5,501 bases of DNA from Candidatus Thorarchaeota archaeon SMTZ1-83 (GTDB lineage Archaea; Asgardarchaeota; Thorarchaeia; Thorarchaeales; Thorarchaeaceae), in the NCBI GenBank assembly GCA_001563325.1, contig LRSK01000139.1, positions 1 to 5,501 of the forward strand, in the 5' to 3' direction. Of the stretch, positions 1 to 5,501 are shown in pieces. A program made the position numbers and the translations under genes. The notes under the pieces were generated by a model that saw only the letters and a list, made by a program, of their open reading frames with translations, had not been told where the DNA came from and searched no databases. The first letter of the stretch is position 1. Every line of letters starts with the position of its first letter.

Positions 1-528
1 AAGCCCACTTAGATGAGGATAGAGTGTTGGCTCTCCTGCTAATGATATGGCTAGATGTTTTGGGTCTCTGGCTTCTTCATATTTCTCAGCAGCCACTTCT
101 GCAGTGACTTCAGGGTTGTATCCTCCTAGAGACCTGAGGTTCGCTGTAAGAGTCTGGTCCAACAATTCTGATGGCGGAAGCACGTCCTCATTCTTGACTG
201 CAGTCTGATCCCATCCCACTCCAACGTCCGTAGGTGTGACTCGCCAGCAGAAGTCGCAGTTCTGAGTACATTTGTCAACGACCGGTGTCATCTGCAAGCA
301 TCGATGACTCGCGATTCCATAGAACCGCTGTTTATAACATACATCTCCATATACCAGACTCTTTCTTTGCCATTGACATGCTTTGAATGCTCCACGCTCT
401 CCAAGGAGATGGTACCCCTGTCGTTTGAGCTTCTCTCTCAATTCAATAGGCATGTCAGAACTCAAGGTGTATTCGGGCCTAGTCTGAGGGCTTGTCTTAT
501 GAGCGTTTGGCAAAGAACTTCGTTTCAT
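1..528 (-). CDS. taw1: tRNA 4-demethylwyosine synthase Taw1 (TYW1 family), C-terminus outside window
   Basis: This radical SAM enzyme condenses N1-methylguanosine-37 of tRNA-Phe with pyruvate carbons to form the tricyclic 4-demethylwyosine. The first 176 residues are visible; the family is usually a little over 300, so the C-terminal part lies beyond the left edge. The radical SAM cluster motif C87-x3-C91-x2-C94 is followed by WR. Before it lie C51, C64 and C77, evenly spaced by 13, which matches the second [4Fe-4S] cluster of the Methanocaldococcus enzyme. Other family signatures are CYKQRFYGI (64-72), SHRCLQMTP (74-82) and HLAISLAGEPTLYP (158-171). The ATG overlaps the TGA of the upstream radical SAM gene as ATGA, with no clear ribosome binding site, so translation is probably coupled. 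An in-frame GTG at 573-571 is a less likely alternative start. It is the third visible gene of the minus-strand operon. Confidence 0.95.
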   Translation of the reverse strand, partial: MKRSSLPNAHKTSPQTRPEYTLSSDMPIELREKLKRQGYHLLGERGAFKACQWQRKSLVYGDVCYKQRFYGIASHRCLQMTPVVDKCTQNCDFCWRVTPTDVGVGWDQTAVKNEDVLPPSELLDQTLTANLRSLGGYNPEVTAEVAAEKYEEARDPKHLAISLAGEPTLYPHLSGL

Positions 529-1787
529 CTGTTTGCGGCCAATCTTGCTGCTAAATCCTCTTGAATACTCCACGATCCTGTTAAAATCCCTCTGCGGGAG
601 AGTTCTCCAAGTGTACTTCTACTATCCTGGTCCAGTTTTCCAGGCGGCATGGTTTCGAACTCGCTGCCTGGCAATGGCATGAAGACATGACCGTGGACCA
701 TTGCGCCCATGTCTGAGAGTGTCTGACACATCTCGATAGTTGCATCCAATTCCCTCCTTGTTTCACTTGGGAGTCCAAACATCATGTCAACGTGTGGAGT
801 AAAACCGCAGTCGATTGCAATCTTGATTGCATCTAGTCCTTCTTCCACAGTGTGGTGACGATTACTGTGTTCGAGAACCCTATCACTTGCTGATTGAAGC
901 CCTATCTGGAGTGTATCGTTTGCCACATAGTTACGCATCATCTCCAAAACCTGTTTGGTGACAAATTCAGGTCTCACTTCAGATGGAAAGGCCCCGAAGA
1001 ATACTTCTTCAAGTCCCATCACTGCAGTTGATTCTCTTAGTAGTTCCTCAAGTTTGTCAGAGACCACCTCGCGTCCCTTTCCTCCATATGAGAGGGCATT
1101 AGGAGAGAGAAACCATGTCCTCCTGAAGCCTCTTTTCTGAACAGCTTGCTCAAGCCAATGCACTACCGAATCCACAGTTCTATGTCTTACACCTCCGCCA
1201 GTCAGAAACGGAGTACAACAGAACTTGCAGGCAAATGGGCATCCCCGAGTCACTTCGATGGGTCCAAGAATATTCATCTCTAAAGCAAACGGTGGATAAT
1301 CATCAAGGATCACCTTTGGACGGTCTTTTGGCTTGGGAAATGAGGTATCATCCCCTGTCGCCACGCCATCCAACTTCGCAGGGTCGTCATCATCGATCAG
1401 ACACCACATCAAATCCCTGAATGTCTTTTCTCCCTCGCCCACCACGACAAAATCAAAGCCCGCATCTAACAATTCTGCAGGCCGTGCACTTGCGTGAGGC
1501 CCGCCCCCAACGAGTATGACCGAGTCGCCAAATCTGTCCTTTACTCTCTTAGTTTCACGAAAAACCCGGTCAATCTGTGTGCTCATTACTGACTGAGCGA
1601 TGACGACACGCCCCCTCTCAACCTCTCGCTGAATCATGTTATTTGATAGCTCAAGAGGGGCACTCACTCTAAGCTTGGTCAGTCGATGGTCAGTTTCTAT
1701 GGATCCGAGAAGAGCCGCTACACTATAGCGTGATGAGGAATGAGTGCGGAATATCAGATGATAGAATTCCAATGAATGCACACGCAC
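525..1787 (-). CDS. B12-binding-domain/radical SAM protein of unknown function, MJ_1487-like
   Basis: This 420-residue protein joins an N-terminal cobalamin-binding-like Rossmann region (about 1-125) to a radical SAM domain (about 172-375). The N-terminal part carries VILVGGGPHASARP (90-103) and FVVVGEGEKTF (113-123), typical of B12-type radical SAM proteins. It has no DxHxxG motif, so any cobalamin would not be held by the usual lower-ligand histidine. The [4Fe-4S] motif is C183-x3-C187-x2-C190, followed directly by C191. Downstream radical SAM landmarks are QIGLQSASDRVL (294-305) and VDMMFGLPSET (333-343). From memory it resembles the archaeal MJ_1487 family, whose reaction is unknown to me. 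The start is GTG at 1787, sharing its G with the TAG of the proteasome gene (TAGTG); a second GTG two codons on (1781) is possible. It sits between psmB and taw1, which hints at, but does not show, a link to RNA or protein modification. Confidence 0.88.
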   Translation of the reverse strand: MRVHSLEFYHLIFRTHSSSRYSVAALLGSIETDHRLTKLRVSAPLELSNNMIQREVERGRVVIAQSVMSTQIDRVFRETKRVKDRFGDSVILVGGGPHASARPAELLDAGFDFVVVGEGEKTFRDLMWCLIDDDDPAKLDGVATGDDTSFPKPKDRPKVILDDYPPFALEMNILGPIEVTRGCPFACKFCCTPFLTGGGVRHRTVDSVVHWLEQAVQKRGFRRTWFLSPNALSYGGKGREVVSDKLEELLRESTAVMGLEEVFFGAFPSEVRPEFVTKQVLEMMRNYVANDTLQIGLQSASDRVLEHSNRHHTVEEGLDAIKIAIDCGFTPHVDMMFGLPSETRRELDATIEMCQTLSDMGAMVHGHVFMPLPGSEFETMPPGKLDQDSRSTLGELSRRGILTGSWSIQEDLAARLAANR

Positions 1788-2380
1788 TAGTTATCGAAGA
1801 CCTGTTCGGTGACCCCATCCTTTGTCACTGTCATCACGTGTATGGACCCGCCAGACTGTGCGTCTCTGGCTATTCCTGCCTTAACAGCAGCGACAGCAAT
1901 CTTCTCGGCTTCCTTGACGGTCAGTCCCTCTTTGTAGTCTTTCTCTAGGACGCCATAGGCTGTCTGAGTTCCACTACCCGTGGCTGTGAACTCATCAGGA
2001 ATGAGTGAACCACCCATGTCAAGTGAGTAGAGTGCAGGACCACTTTCATCCACGCCAACAATTACAGTCTGTACGTAAAGGGGTGCCATCTTCTGCTGAT
2101 ACAGAGTATTGGAGAGCATCTTAGAGAGCGCCCTTACACTGATGGACTTCTTCTGATTCAGTTCATAGAGTTTGATATAGGCCCGAAGCCTGTTTACAAG
2201 CATCTGATAGTCTGACGTGAGTCCTGCAGAGGCCAAGACTATCGAGTCAGTAAGCTTGAATGCCTTGACACCTTTGTCTGTTAGTATGAAAGTGCCCCAG
2301 CTGACTAATGAGTCAGTAGCGACAACGGCACCATCGCTGCATTTTATTCCGACAACAGTTGCACCAGTAGGAAGTGACAT
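1787..2380 (-). CDS. psmB: Proteasome beta-type subunit, probably non-catalytic (Thr1 replaced by Ala)
   Basis: This is a beta-type subunit of the 20S proteasome core, 197 residues with the chosen start. Beta subunits normally remove a propeptide to expose a catalytic Thr1 in a G-TTTVG context. Here the short leader MSLPTG is followed by ATVVGI, so alanine (residue 7) stands at position 1. The remaining active-site residues are present in mature numbering: D17 (in VVATD), K33 (in KGVKAF), Ser in TGSG (about 130), and Asp and Ser in RDAQSGG (167 and 170). The fold signatures GLTSDYQ, APLYVQTVIVG and TGSGTQTAYGVLE are clear. The start at 2380 is chosen because GGAGGT lies 9 bases upstream (2395-2390) and because it gives a normal beta length. 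A longer reading frame to 2539 would add 53 unrelated residues and run through the promoter into the divergent gene. It is the first gene of a tightly packed operon. An active beta paralogue is presumably encoded elsewhere. Confidence 0.93.
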   Translation of the reverse strand: MSLPTGATVVGIKCSDGAVVATDSLVSWGTFILTDKGVKAFKLTDSIVLASAGLTSDYQMLVNRLRAYIKLYELNQKKSISVRALSKMLSNTLYQQKMAPLYVQTVIVGVDESGPALYSLDMGGSLIPDEFTATGSGTQTAYGVLEKDYKEGLTVKEAEKIAVAAVKAGIARDAQSGGSIHVMTVTKDGVTEQVFDN

Positions 2381-2389
2381 TAATACAAG

Positions 2390-2395
2390 ACCTCC
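2390..2395 (-). promoter_or_regulatory. Ribosome binding site that decides the psmB start
   Basis: The minus strand reads GGAGGT here, 9 bases before the ATG at 2380-2378. This is the best Shine-Dalgarno match in the operon and supports the short 197-residue proteasome subunit over the longer frame beginning at 2539. Confidence 0.75.
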
Positions 2396-2434
2396 GTCGG
2401 GACTCTCGTCCCAGATTAGGGTCAGGAAGGTTCT

Positions 2435-2448
2435 GTTTAAAACGTTTT
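2435..2448. promoter_or_regulatory. Shared divergent TATA-like promoter element between psmB operon and nog1
   Basis: The sequence GTTTAAAACGTTTT contains the palindrome TTTAAA (2436-2441) overlapping a second perfect palindrome AAAACGTTTT (2439-2448). It lies almost exactly midway between the ATG codons at 2380 (minus) and 2499 (plus). Placing transcription starts about 26 bases from the TATA centre would give leaders of roughly 32-35 bases on each side. It is the only strong A/T element in this 118-base gap, so the same box may serve both directions. This is inference from position and composition. Confidence 0.5.
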
Positions 2449-2498
2449 GACCTGTTCCTTTTGTACGGACATAGACTAATAGGAATTGGTAGTCAGAA

Positions 2499-3575
2499 AT
2501 GAAATGGTTGAATCCCTTTGCAAAAATCCCGACGATCATGACCGCAGAGGAGATTATTGATTTCGCTCACAGGAAGTCGACAAGGCTTAGTATGAAGAGC
2601 TCTCTCAGACTAAAGAGAGTTGAACGCACTCGGATTAGAGAGATATCGCGTCTTCAGGAGTTTGCAAAGCAGGCCAAATCTAAACTGAAGAGTGCAGTAG
2701 AAGACTTCCCGACTTTGGACCGCCTTCATCCGTTCTACTACGAATTGACAGAGATTCTTGTAGGCACTGATAGACTGAAGCAAGCTCTTGGTGCTGTCTA
2801 TAACTGCATTCCACCCATTGATGATATAACTGACAATCACATTCAGGCATTGAAACTCGCCGACGACTTTCGGCAGATGAAAAAGACCCGGAGAGCAGCA
2901 AAGGGAAGGATATCTTCGATTCTACGTGCTACTGCTCCTAATCTGGACTTCATTATCATGGCAAAGATGGAGATGGCTCGCCTTCCCGGAGTCGCGCCAG
3001 ATGAACCCACTATTGTCTGTGCTGGCTTTCCAAATGTTGGCAAATCTACTCTTGTGAAGGCCGTTTCCTCTGCAGAACCAGAGATAGCACACTATCCTTT
3101 CACAACAAAGAAGGTAATCATTGGGCATCTAAAAGTTGGAAACCAGTACGTTCAGATCATCGACACCCCGGGCATACTTGACAGACCCATGTCCGAGCGT
3201 AACGAGATAGAGAAACAGGGGATTGCAGCTCTGAAATACCTCGCACATGTCATCATTTTCATGATGGACCCTTCCGAGGCATGCGGTTGGAAGTTGGAGG
3301 ACCAGTTTAATCTCTATAGAGAGGTTCGCAAGATGTTTCCATTGAACCCACTTCTGGTTGCTTTCAACAAGATTGACATCGCTCAGCCTGAACAGCTGGA
3401 AACTGCGAGAGGTATGATTCAGGGCGCTCATGAGATTGTTGCGACGGAAGGGATTGGAGTCAATGAATTGATGACTGCAGCGCTGGAAGAGGTGGACCTA
3501 CAATCAATCCAAGAGGCAATTCAAGAGTTCCTAACAACAATCTCAGAGGGCAAGTCCGGTCCCAGCGACATCTAA
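2499..3575 (+). CDS. nog1: Nog1-type GTPase (Obg/Nog1 family), likely large-subunit ribosome assembly factor
   Basis: This 358-residue GTP-binding protein is of the short archaeal Nog1 type and lacks the long C-terminal tail of the eukaryotic protein. Eukaryotic Nog1 acts in 60S ribosome maturation, and a similar 50S role is inferred here. An N-terminal helical bundle (about 1-165), rich in Lys/Arg and Glu, precedes the G domain. The visible motifs are G1 GFPNVGKS (176-183), G2 PFTTK (200-204), G3 DTPG (222-225) and G4 NKID (290-293). The G5 position reads VATEGIG (314-320), with Ala instead of the more usual Ser. The start at 2499 is preferred over the ATG at 2538 because it keeps NPFAKIPT, a segment conserved at archaeal Nog1 N-termini. 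No strong ribosome binding site is seen. The gene diverges from psmB, and its last 33 bases overlap the 3' end of rtcA on the other strand. Confidence 0.93.
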   Translation: MKWLNPFAKIPTIMTAEEIIDFAHRKSTRLSMKSSLRLKRVERTRIREISRLQEFAKQAKSKLKSAVEDFPTLDRLHPFYYELTEILVGTDRLKQALGAVYNCIPPIDDITDNHIQALKLADDFRQMKKTRRAAKGRISSILRATAPNLDFIIMAKMEMARLPGVAPDEPTIVCAGFPNVGKSTLVKAVSSAEPEIAHYPFTTKKVIIGHLKVGNQYVQIIDTPGILDRPMSERNEIEKQGIAALKYLAHVIIFMMDPSEACGWKLEDQFNLYREVRKMFPLNPLLVAFNKIDIAQPEQLETARGMIQGAHEIVATEGIGVNELMTAALEEVDLQSIQEAIQEFLTTISEGKSGPSDI

Positions 3576-4610
3576 TGTGCCCGCCTCACCTAGCTTTCCC
3601 TGCAAGGAGAAATCAGCGTCCAGTAGTCTCTCCGCTGCCCATATGTTGGTCTTCAGATGTGATGTAACTTCAGTCACTCCAATCCTACTCATGCCATCAG
3701 CCAGCGCCATATAAGGAATCAACATGTCACAGAGATGCGAATCAACTGCCATTCCTGTGGAGAGCTCTTTGAGGAGATGTTCCGCACACTCAGATCCAAC
3801 TTCTTCTGCAGGCTTTCCCTTTGCCCCCAAGTTATCAGCGCCAAGTCTTAATCCGAAAAAGGACTCAGCCCAGATTACGATTCCACTACCCGCTCCAAGA
3901 TGTTTGTCTTCCTGCTTTGGGTATGATTCCCTCTCAATCAAAACATCGGTGATGCCGTTCTCATGGAGCTTCTCTTGTGCAGAGTTAGCCTGTCGCTCAG
4001 CCACATGCGCAGGCAATCTTACACAGTGTGAGAGTCCCCGTACCTGTTTTATTTCACCAAATCTTTCTCGCTCAATGGGTGCTATTCTCCTTACAGGAGT
4101 AACATTGCAGGTCACCTTCCCACCACCACGGGGAAAGTGACCTCGACGGCTCATTGAGATCTCAACAACTGGTCCCATGATGTGAAGAACGTGCGCAAAT
4201 ACCTCACGCATGTAATCAATCGTGGGGCTCCACGAAACATCAGTACCGCCAGTCAGGCTAAATCGGACTGGTTCAGGCGATAGGACAGCGGCAGGCAAGG
4301 CTGCCTGAAGAATGAGCGAGATTGATCCAGCCGTTCCAACATCATATCTGAAGTGGCCTCCCTTTCTTTCACGTGGCATGAATTCTACTTGTGTGCTTCC
4401 CACTTCAAGGCCCTTAACATCTGCACTAACTAGTTGAGCTAACACCTCAATTCCAGCTATGTGCTGCTTCTTCAACCCAGGCTTTGGTCGGCCAGCACGG
4501 ATATTTGAGATACTTACTGGCTGCATAGTCAACGCTGAAATGGCAATCGATGTTCGGAGAATCTGACCACCGCCCTCTCCAAAGGCACCATCAATCTCAA
4601 TCATCTCCAT
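3543..4610 (-). CDS. rtcA: RNA 3'-terminal phosphate cyclase RtcA
   Basis: This enzyme uses ATP, through an enzyme-AMP intermediate, to convert RNA 3'-phosphate ends to 2',3'-cyclic phosphates. Its 355 residues match the usual RtcA length of about 340. The family-opening motif DGAFGEGGGQILR covers residues 7-19. The cyclase signature HFPRGGGKV is at 158-166, and DSHLCDMLIPYMALADG (290-306) contains H292, which fits the histidine that becomes adenylated (His309 in the E. coli enzyme). TGGTDVSWSPT (120-130) is also typical. Two nearby ATG codons are possible: M1 at 4610 and M3 at 4604. Archaeal homologues usually open with MIEIDG, and a GGTG lies 8 bases before M3, so the shorter start is plausible. 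The C-terminal codons overlap nog1 tail to tail. No rtcB or archease gene is visible nearby. Confidence 0.95.
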   Translation of the reverse strand: MEMIEIDGAFGEGGGQILRTSIAISALTMQPVSISNIRAGRPKPGLKKQHIAGIEVLAQLVSADVKGLEVGSTQVEFMPRERKGGHFRYDVGTAGSISLILQAALPAAVLSPEPVRFSLTGGTDVSWSPTIDYMREVFAHVLHIMGPVVEISMSRRGHFPRGGGKVTCNVTPVRRIAPIERERFGEIKQVRGLSHCVRLPAHVAERQANSAQEKLHENGITDVLIERESYPKQEDKHLGAGSGIVIWAESFFGLRLGADNLGAKGKPAEEVGSECAEHLLKELSTGMAVDSHLCDMLIPYMALADGMSRIGVTEVTSHLKTNIWAAERLLDADFSLQGKLGEAGTLDVAGTGLAL

Positions 4611-4629
4611 ACACCAAGCAATCTCTAGT

Positions 4630-4641
4630 GATTTGGTTTGT
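4630..4641 (-). promoter_or_regulatory. Possible TATA-like box for rtcA
   Basis: The minus strand reads TCTTTACAAACC here. The A/T core TTTACAAA is centred about 30 bases before the rtcA ATG at 4610, which would give a leaderless or nearly leaderless mRNA. The match is imperfect. An alternative is the reverse reading of the A/T stretch at 4674-4682 (CATTAAAAG), which would give a leader of about 40 bases. Confidence 0.3.
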
Positions 4642-4671
4642 AAAGACTTCCGTTTTCATGCGAGTAGAGAA

Positions 4672-4681
4672 CGCTTTTAAT
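4672..4681 (+). promoter_or_regulatory. Likely TATA-like box for nadM
   Basis: CGCTTTTAAT lies about 34 bases before the nadM ATG at 4711. A transcription start about 26 bases downstream would leave a leader of only some 5-10 bases. It is the best A/T element on this strand in the 100-base gap, but the call rests on position and composition alone. Confidence 0.4.
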
Positions 4682-4710
4682 GTCACAGGCCTCCTCAGAT
4701 TGAGGTTAAG

Positions 4711-5235
4711 ATGAGGTCCGTGTTCATTGGACGTTTTCAACCGGTCCATAAGGGCCATGTCCATACTGTAAAGCAGATTCTCGAGAAGGGTGAAGACCTA
4801 GTCATTGTGATTGGGAGCGCTCAGTATTCACACACACCCAGCAATCCATTCACCGGTGGTGAGAGGGTCATGTTCATGAGACAAGCTCTCATTGAAGAGG
4901 GCATAGAACTAGATCGGGTAGACATAGTTCCCCTAGCTGATATCAATATCCATCCTCTCTGGGTTGCACACCTCAAGAGCTTCGTTCCATACTTTGACAA
5001 GGCTTACACTCATAATCCACTAGTGGCTAGATTGCTGAAGGACGCTGGCATTGAGGTTGATGAAACAGAGCTTCTTGAACGAACCACGTATAGTGCGAAG
5101 CACATACGGGACCTCATCCTATGGAACAATCCTGAGTGGGAAACCCTTGTACATTCGGCGGTTGCCAACCTGATTAAGGAACGCAAGATGGACGAGCGAA
5201 TACGAGAAATTGGTGAGGTCACCACAAAACGCTGA
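4711..5235 (+). CDS. nadM: Nicotinamide-nucleotide adenylyltransferase, archaeal NadM type
   Basis: This cytoplasmic enzyme joins nicotinamide mononucleotide and ATP to form NAD and pyrophosphate, the adenylylation step of NAD synthesis and salvage. The 174-residue length is typical of archaeal forms, with no fused Nudix domain. The nucleotidyltransferase HxGH motif is GRFQPVHKGH (7-16). IGSAQYSHTPSNPFTGGER (34-52) matches the family's substrate-binding loop. The second ATP-binding signature appears as TYSAKHIR (126-133), corresponding to the [ST]xxxIR element. The start at 4711 places the HxGH motif at the usual distance from the N-terminus, and GAGG lies 5 bases upstream (4702-4705). The gene diverges from rtcA across 100 bases and stands apart from proS by 148 bases, so it may be transcribed alone. 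Confidence 0.95.
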   Translation: MRSVFIGRFQPVHKGHVHTVKQILEKGEDLVIVIGSAQYSHTPSNPFTGGERVMFMRQALIEEGIELDRVDIVPLADINIHPLWVAHLKSFVPYFDKAYTHNPLVARLLKDAGIEVDETELLERTTYSAKHIRDLILWNNPEWETLVHSAVANLIKERKMDERIREIGEVTTKR

Positions 5236-5249
5236 CTCACACAGCAGAC

Positions 5250-5257
5250 TTTAAATA
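5250..5257 (+). promoter_or_regulatory. Probable TATA box for proS
   Basis: TTTAAATA is close to the archaeal TATA consensus and is the strongest such match in the window. Transcription would be expected to start near 5278-5282, leaving an unusually long leader of about 100 bases before the proS ATG at 5384. Confidence 0.6.
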
Positions 5258-5280
5258 TGGACCTAAGATGACACTCTGTT

Positions 5281-5310
5281 GGTGAACGTATATGCTAGGT
5301 GAACGCGTTC
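5281..5310 (+). repeat. Direct repeat GGTGAACG with palindrome GAACGCGTTC in the proS leader
   Basis: GGTGAACG occurs at 5281-5288 and again at 5299-5306, 18 bases apart. The second copy runs into the perfect 10-base palindrome GAACGCGTTC (5301-5310). The elements lie just after the predicted transcription start, so they could be an operator or part of a leader RNA structure. Function is unknown, and chance cannot be excluded for elements this short. Confidence 0.35.
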
Positions 5311-5371
5311 CGATTCAATAAAATGCTAATTCTCAGTCCTAGTCAGTACTCCATAGAACAATCATATCACA

Positions 5372-5375
5372 GGAG
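5372..5375 (+). promoter_or_regulatory. Ribosome binding site for proS
   Basis: GGAG lies 8 bases before the ATG at 5384. The proS frame is closed upstream by a TAG at 5354-5356 with no earlier start codon, so this site and the ATG together fix the N-terminus. Confidence 0.6.
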
Positions 5376-5383
5376 TAGATGCA

Positions 5384-5501
5384 ATGAGTGGTAGTGACAA
5401 GAACAAGGAATCGAAGCAAGCAATCTTCCACATAAAGAAGGAAGAGAACTTCCCCGACTGGTTCGGTGAGATATGCAAGGTAGCTGACCTCGCAGACATC
5501 C
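5384..5501 (+). CDS. proS: Prolyl-tRNA synthetase, archaeal/eukaryotic type, N-terminal fragment
   Basis: Only the first 39 residues are inside the window. After a charged, probably flexible opening (MSGSDKNKESKQ), the segment KKEENFPDWFGEI followed by ADLADI matches the first helix of the archaeal/eukaryotic-type class II prolyl-tRNA synthetases. That element reads roughly E-x-F-x-x-W-[FY]-x-E-[IV] and then A-[ED]-L-x-D in relatives. The enzyme charges tRNA-Pro with proline. The catalytic motifs 1-3 and the anticodon-binding domain lie beyond the right edge, so the assignment rests on this short signature alone. The start is fixed by a good ribosome binding site and an upstream in-frame stop. 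Confidence 0.8.
   Translation, partial: MSGSDKNKESKQAIFHIKKEENFPDWFGEICKVADLADI

Noticed and set aside
304..564. 86-residue plus-strand frame near the left edge
   Set aside because: It is antisense to taw1, whose cluster cysteines and signatures are clear in the opposite frame.
2360..2362. The Thr after the Ala (ATVVGI) as the real proteasome nucleophile
   Set aside because: Taking this Thr as position 1 shifts D17 and K33 by one residue. With Ala at position 1 their spacing is exact, so the Thr corresponds to position 2.
2381..2539. Longer reading frame giving the proteasome subunit a 53-residue N-terminal extension
   Set aside because: The extension is unlike a beta propeptide, overlaps the start of the divergent nog1 gene and the promoter, and a strong GGAGGT precedes the ATG at 2380.
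3724..4140. 138-residue open frame on the plus strand
   Set aside because: It lies wholly antisense to well-conserved rtcA, is rich in Ser and Pro with no recognisable domain, and has no ribosome binding site of note. It is a shadow frame.
5258..5383. A possible tRNA or other structured RNA gene before proS
   Set aside because: There is no GGTTCRANNCC-like T-arm, no cloverleaf pairing that I can find, and no CCA-proximal acceptor stem. Only short repeats are seen.
1..5501. Mobile element, CRISPR array, toxin-antitoxin or defence cassette
   Set aside because: I see no transposase or integrase, no terminal inverted repeats, no regular repeat-spacer pattern and no unassigned small genes. All space is taken by housekeeping genes and short promoter gaps.

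Overview
The window looks like a core region of an archaeal chromosome. It holds seven protein genes, five complete and two cut by the window edges. Several belong to archaeal types: the tRNA-wyosine enzyme Taw1, a 20S proteasome beta-type subunit, the short archaeal form of the Nog1 GTPase, an RtcA cyclase, the small archaeal NMN adenylyltransferase, and an archaeal/eukaryotic-type prolyl-tRNA synthetase. TATA-like boxes with short leaders fit archaeal transcription. The lineage cannot be fixed from this piece alone. The proteasome subunit, which looks like an inactive second beta paralogue, points weakly to a TACK or Asgard relative.

Left part (1-2380, minus strand): a compact three-gene operon read right to left. 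It starts with a proteasome beta-type subunit, followed by an uncharacterised B12-binding-domain/radical SAM protein, then Taw1, which runs off the left edge. Each downstream start overlaps the stop before it (TAGTG at about 1785-1789, ATGA at 525-528), so translational coupling is likely.

Middle (2381-4610): a 118-base divergent promoter region with one palindromic TTTAAA box near its centre separates the operon from the Nog1-type GTPase gene (plus strand). That gene runs tail to tail into rtcA (minus strand), and their coding ends overlap by 33 bases.

Right part (4611-5501): a 100-base divergent gap separates rtcA from nadM (plus strand). A 148-base gap with a clear TATA box then leads to the start of proS, which is cut by the right edge.

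The genes share a broad theme of RNA handling and protein homeostasis (tRNA modification, tRNA charging, RNA end processing, ribosome assembly, proteasome, NAD synthesis). There is no mobile element, CRISPR array, RNA gene or defence cassette. The most notable observation is that the proteasome beta-type subunit has alanine where the catalytic Thr1 should be, while the other active-site residues are kept.
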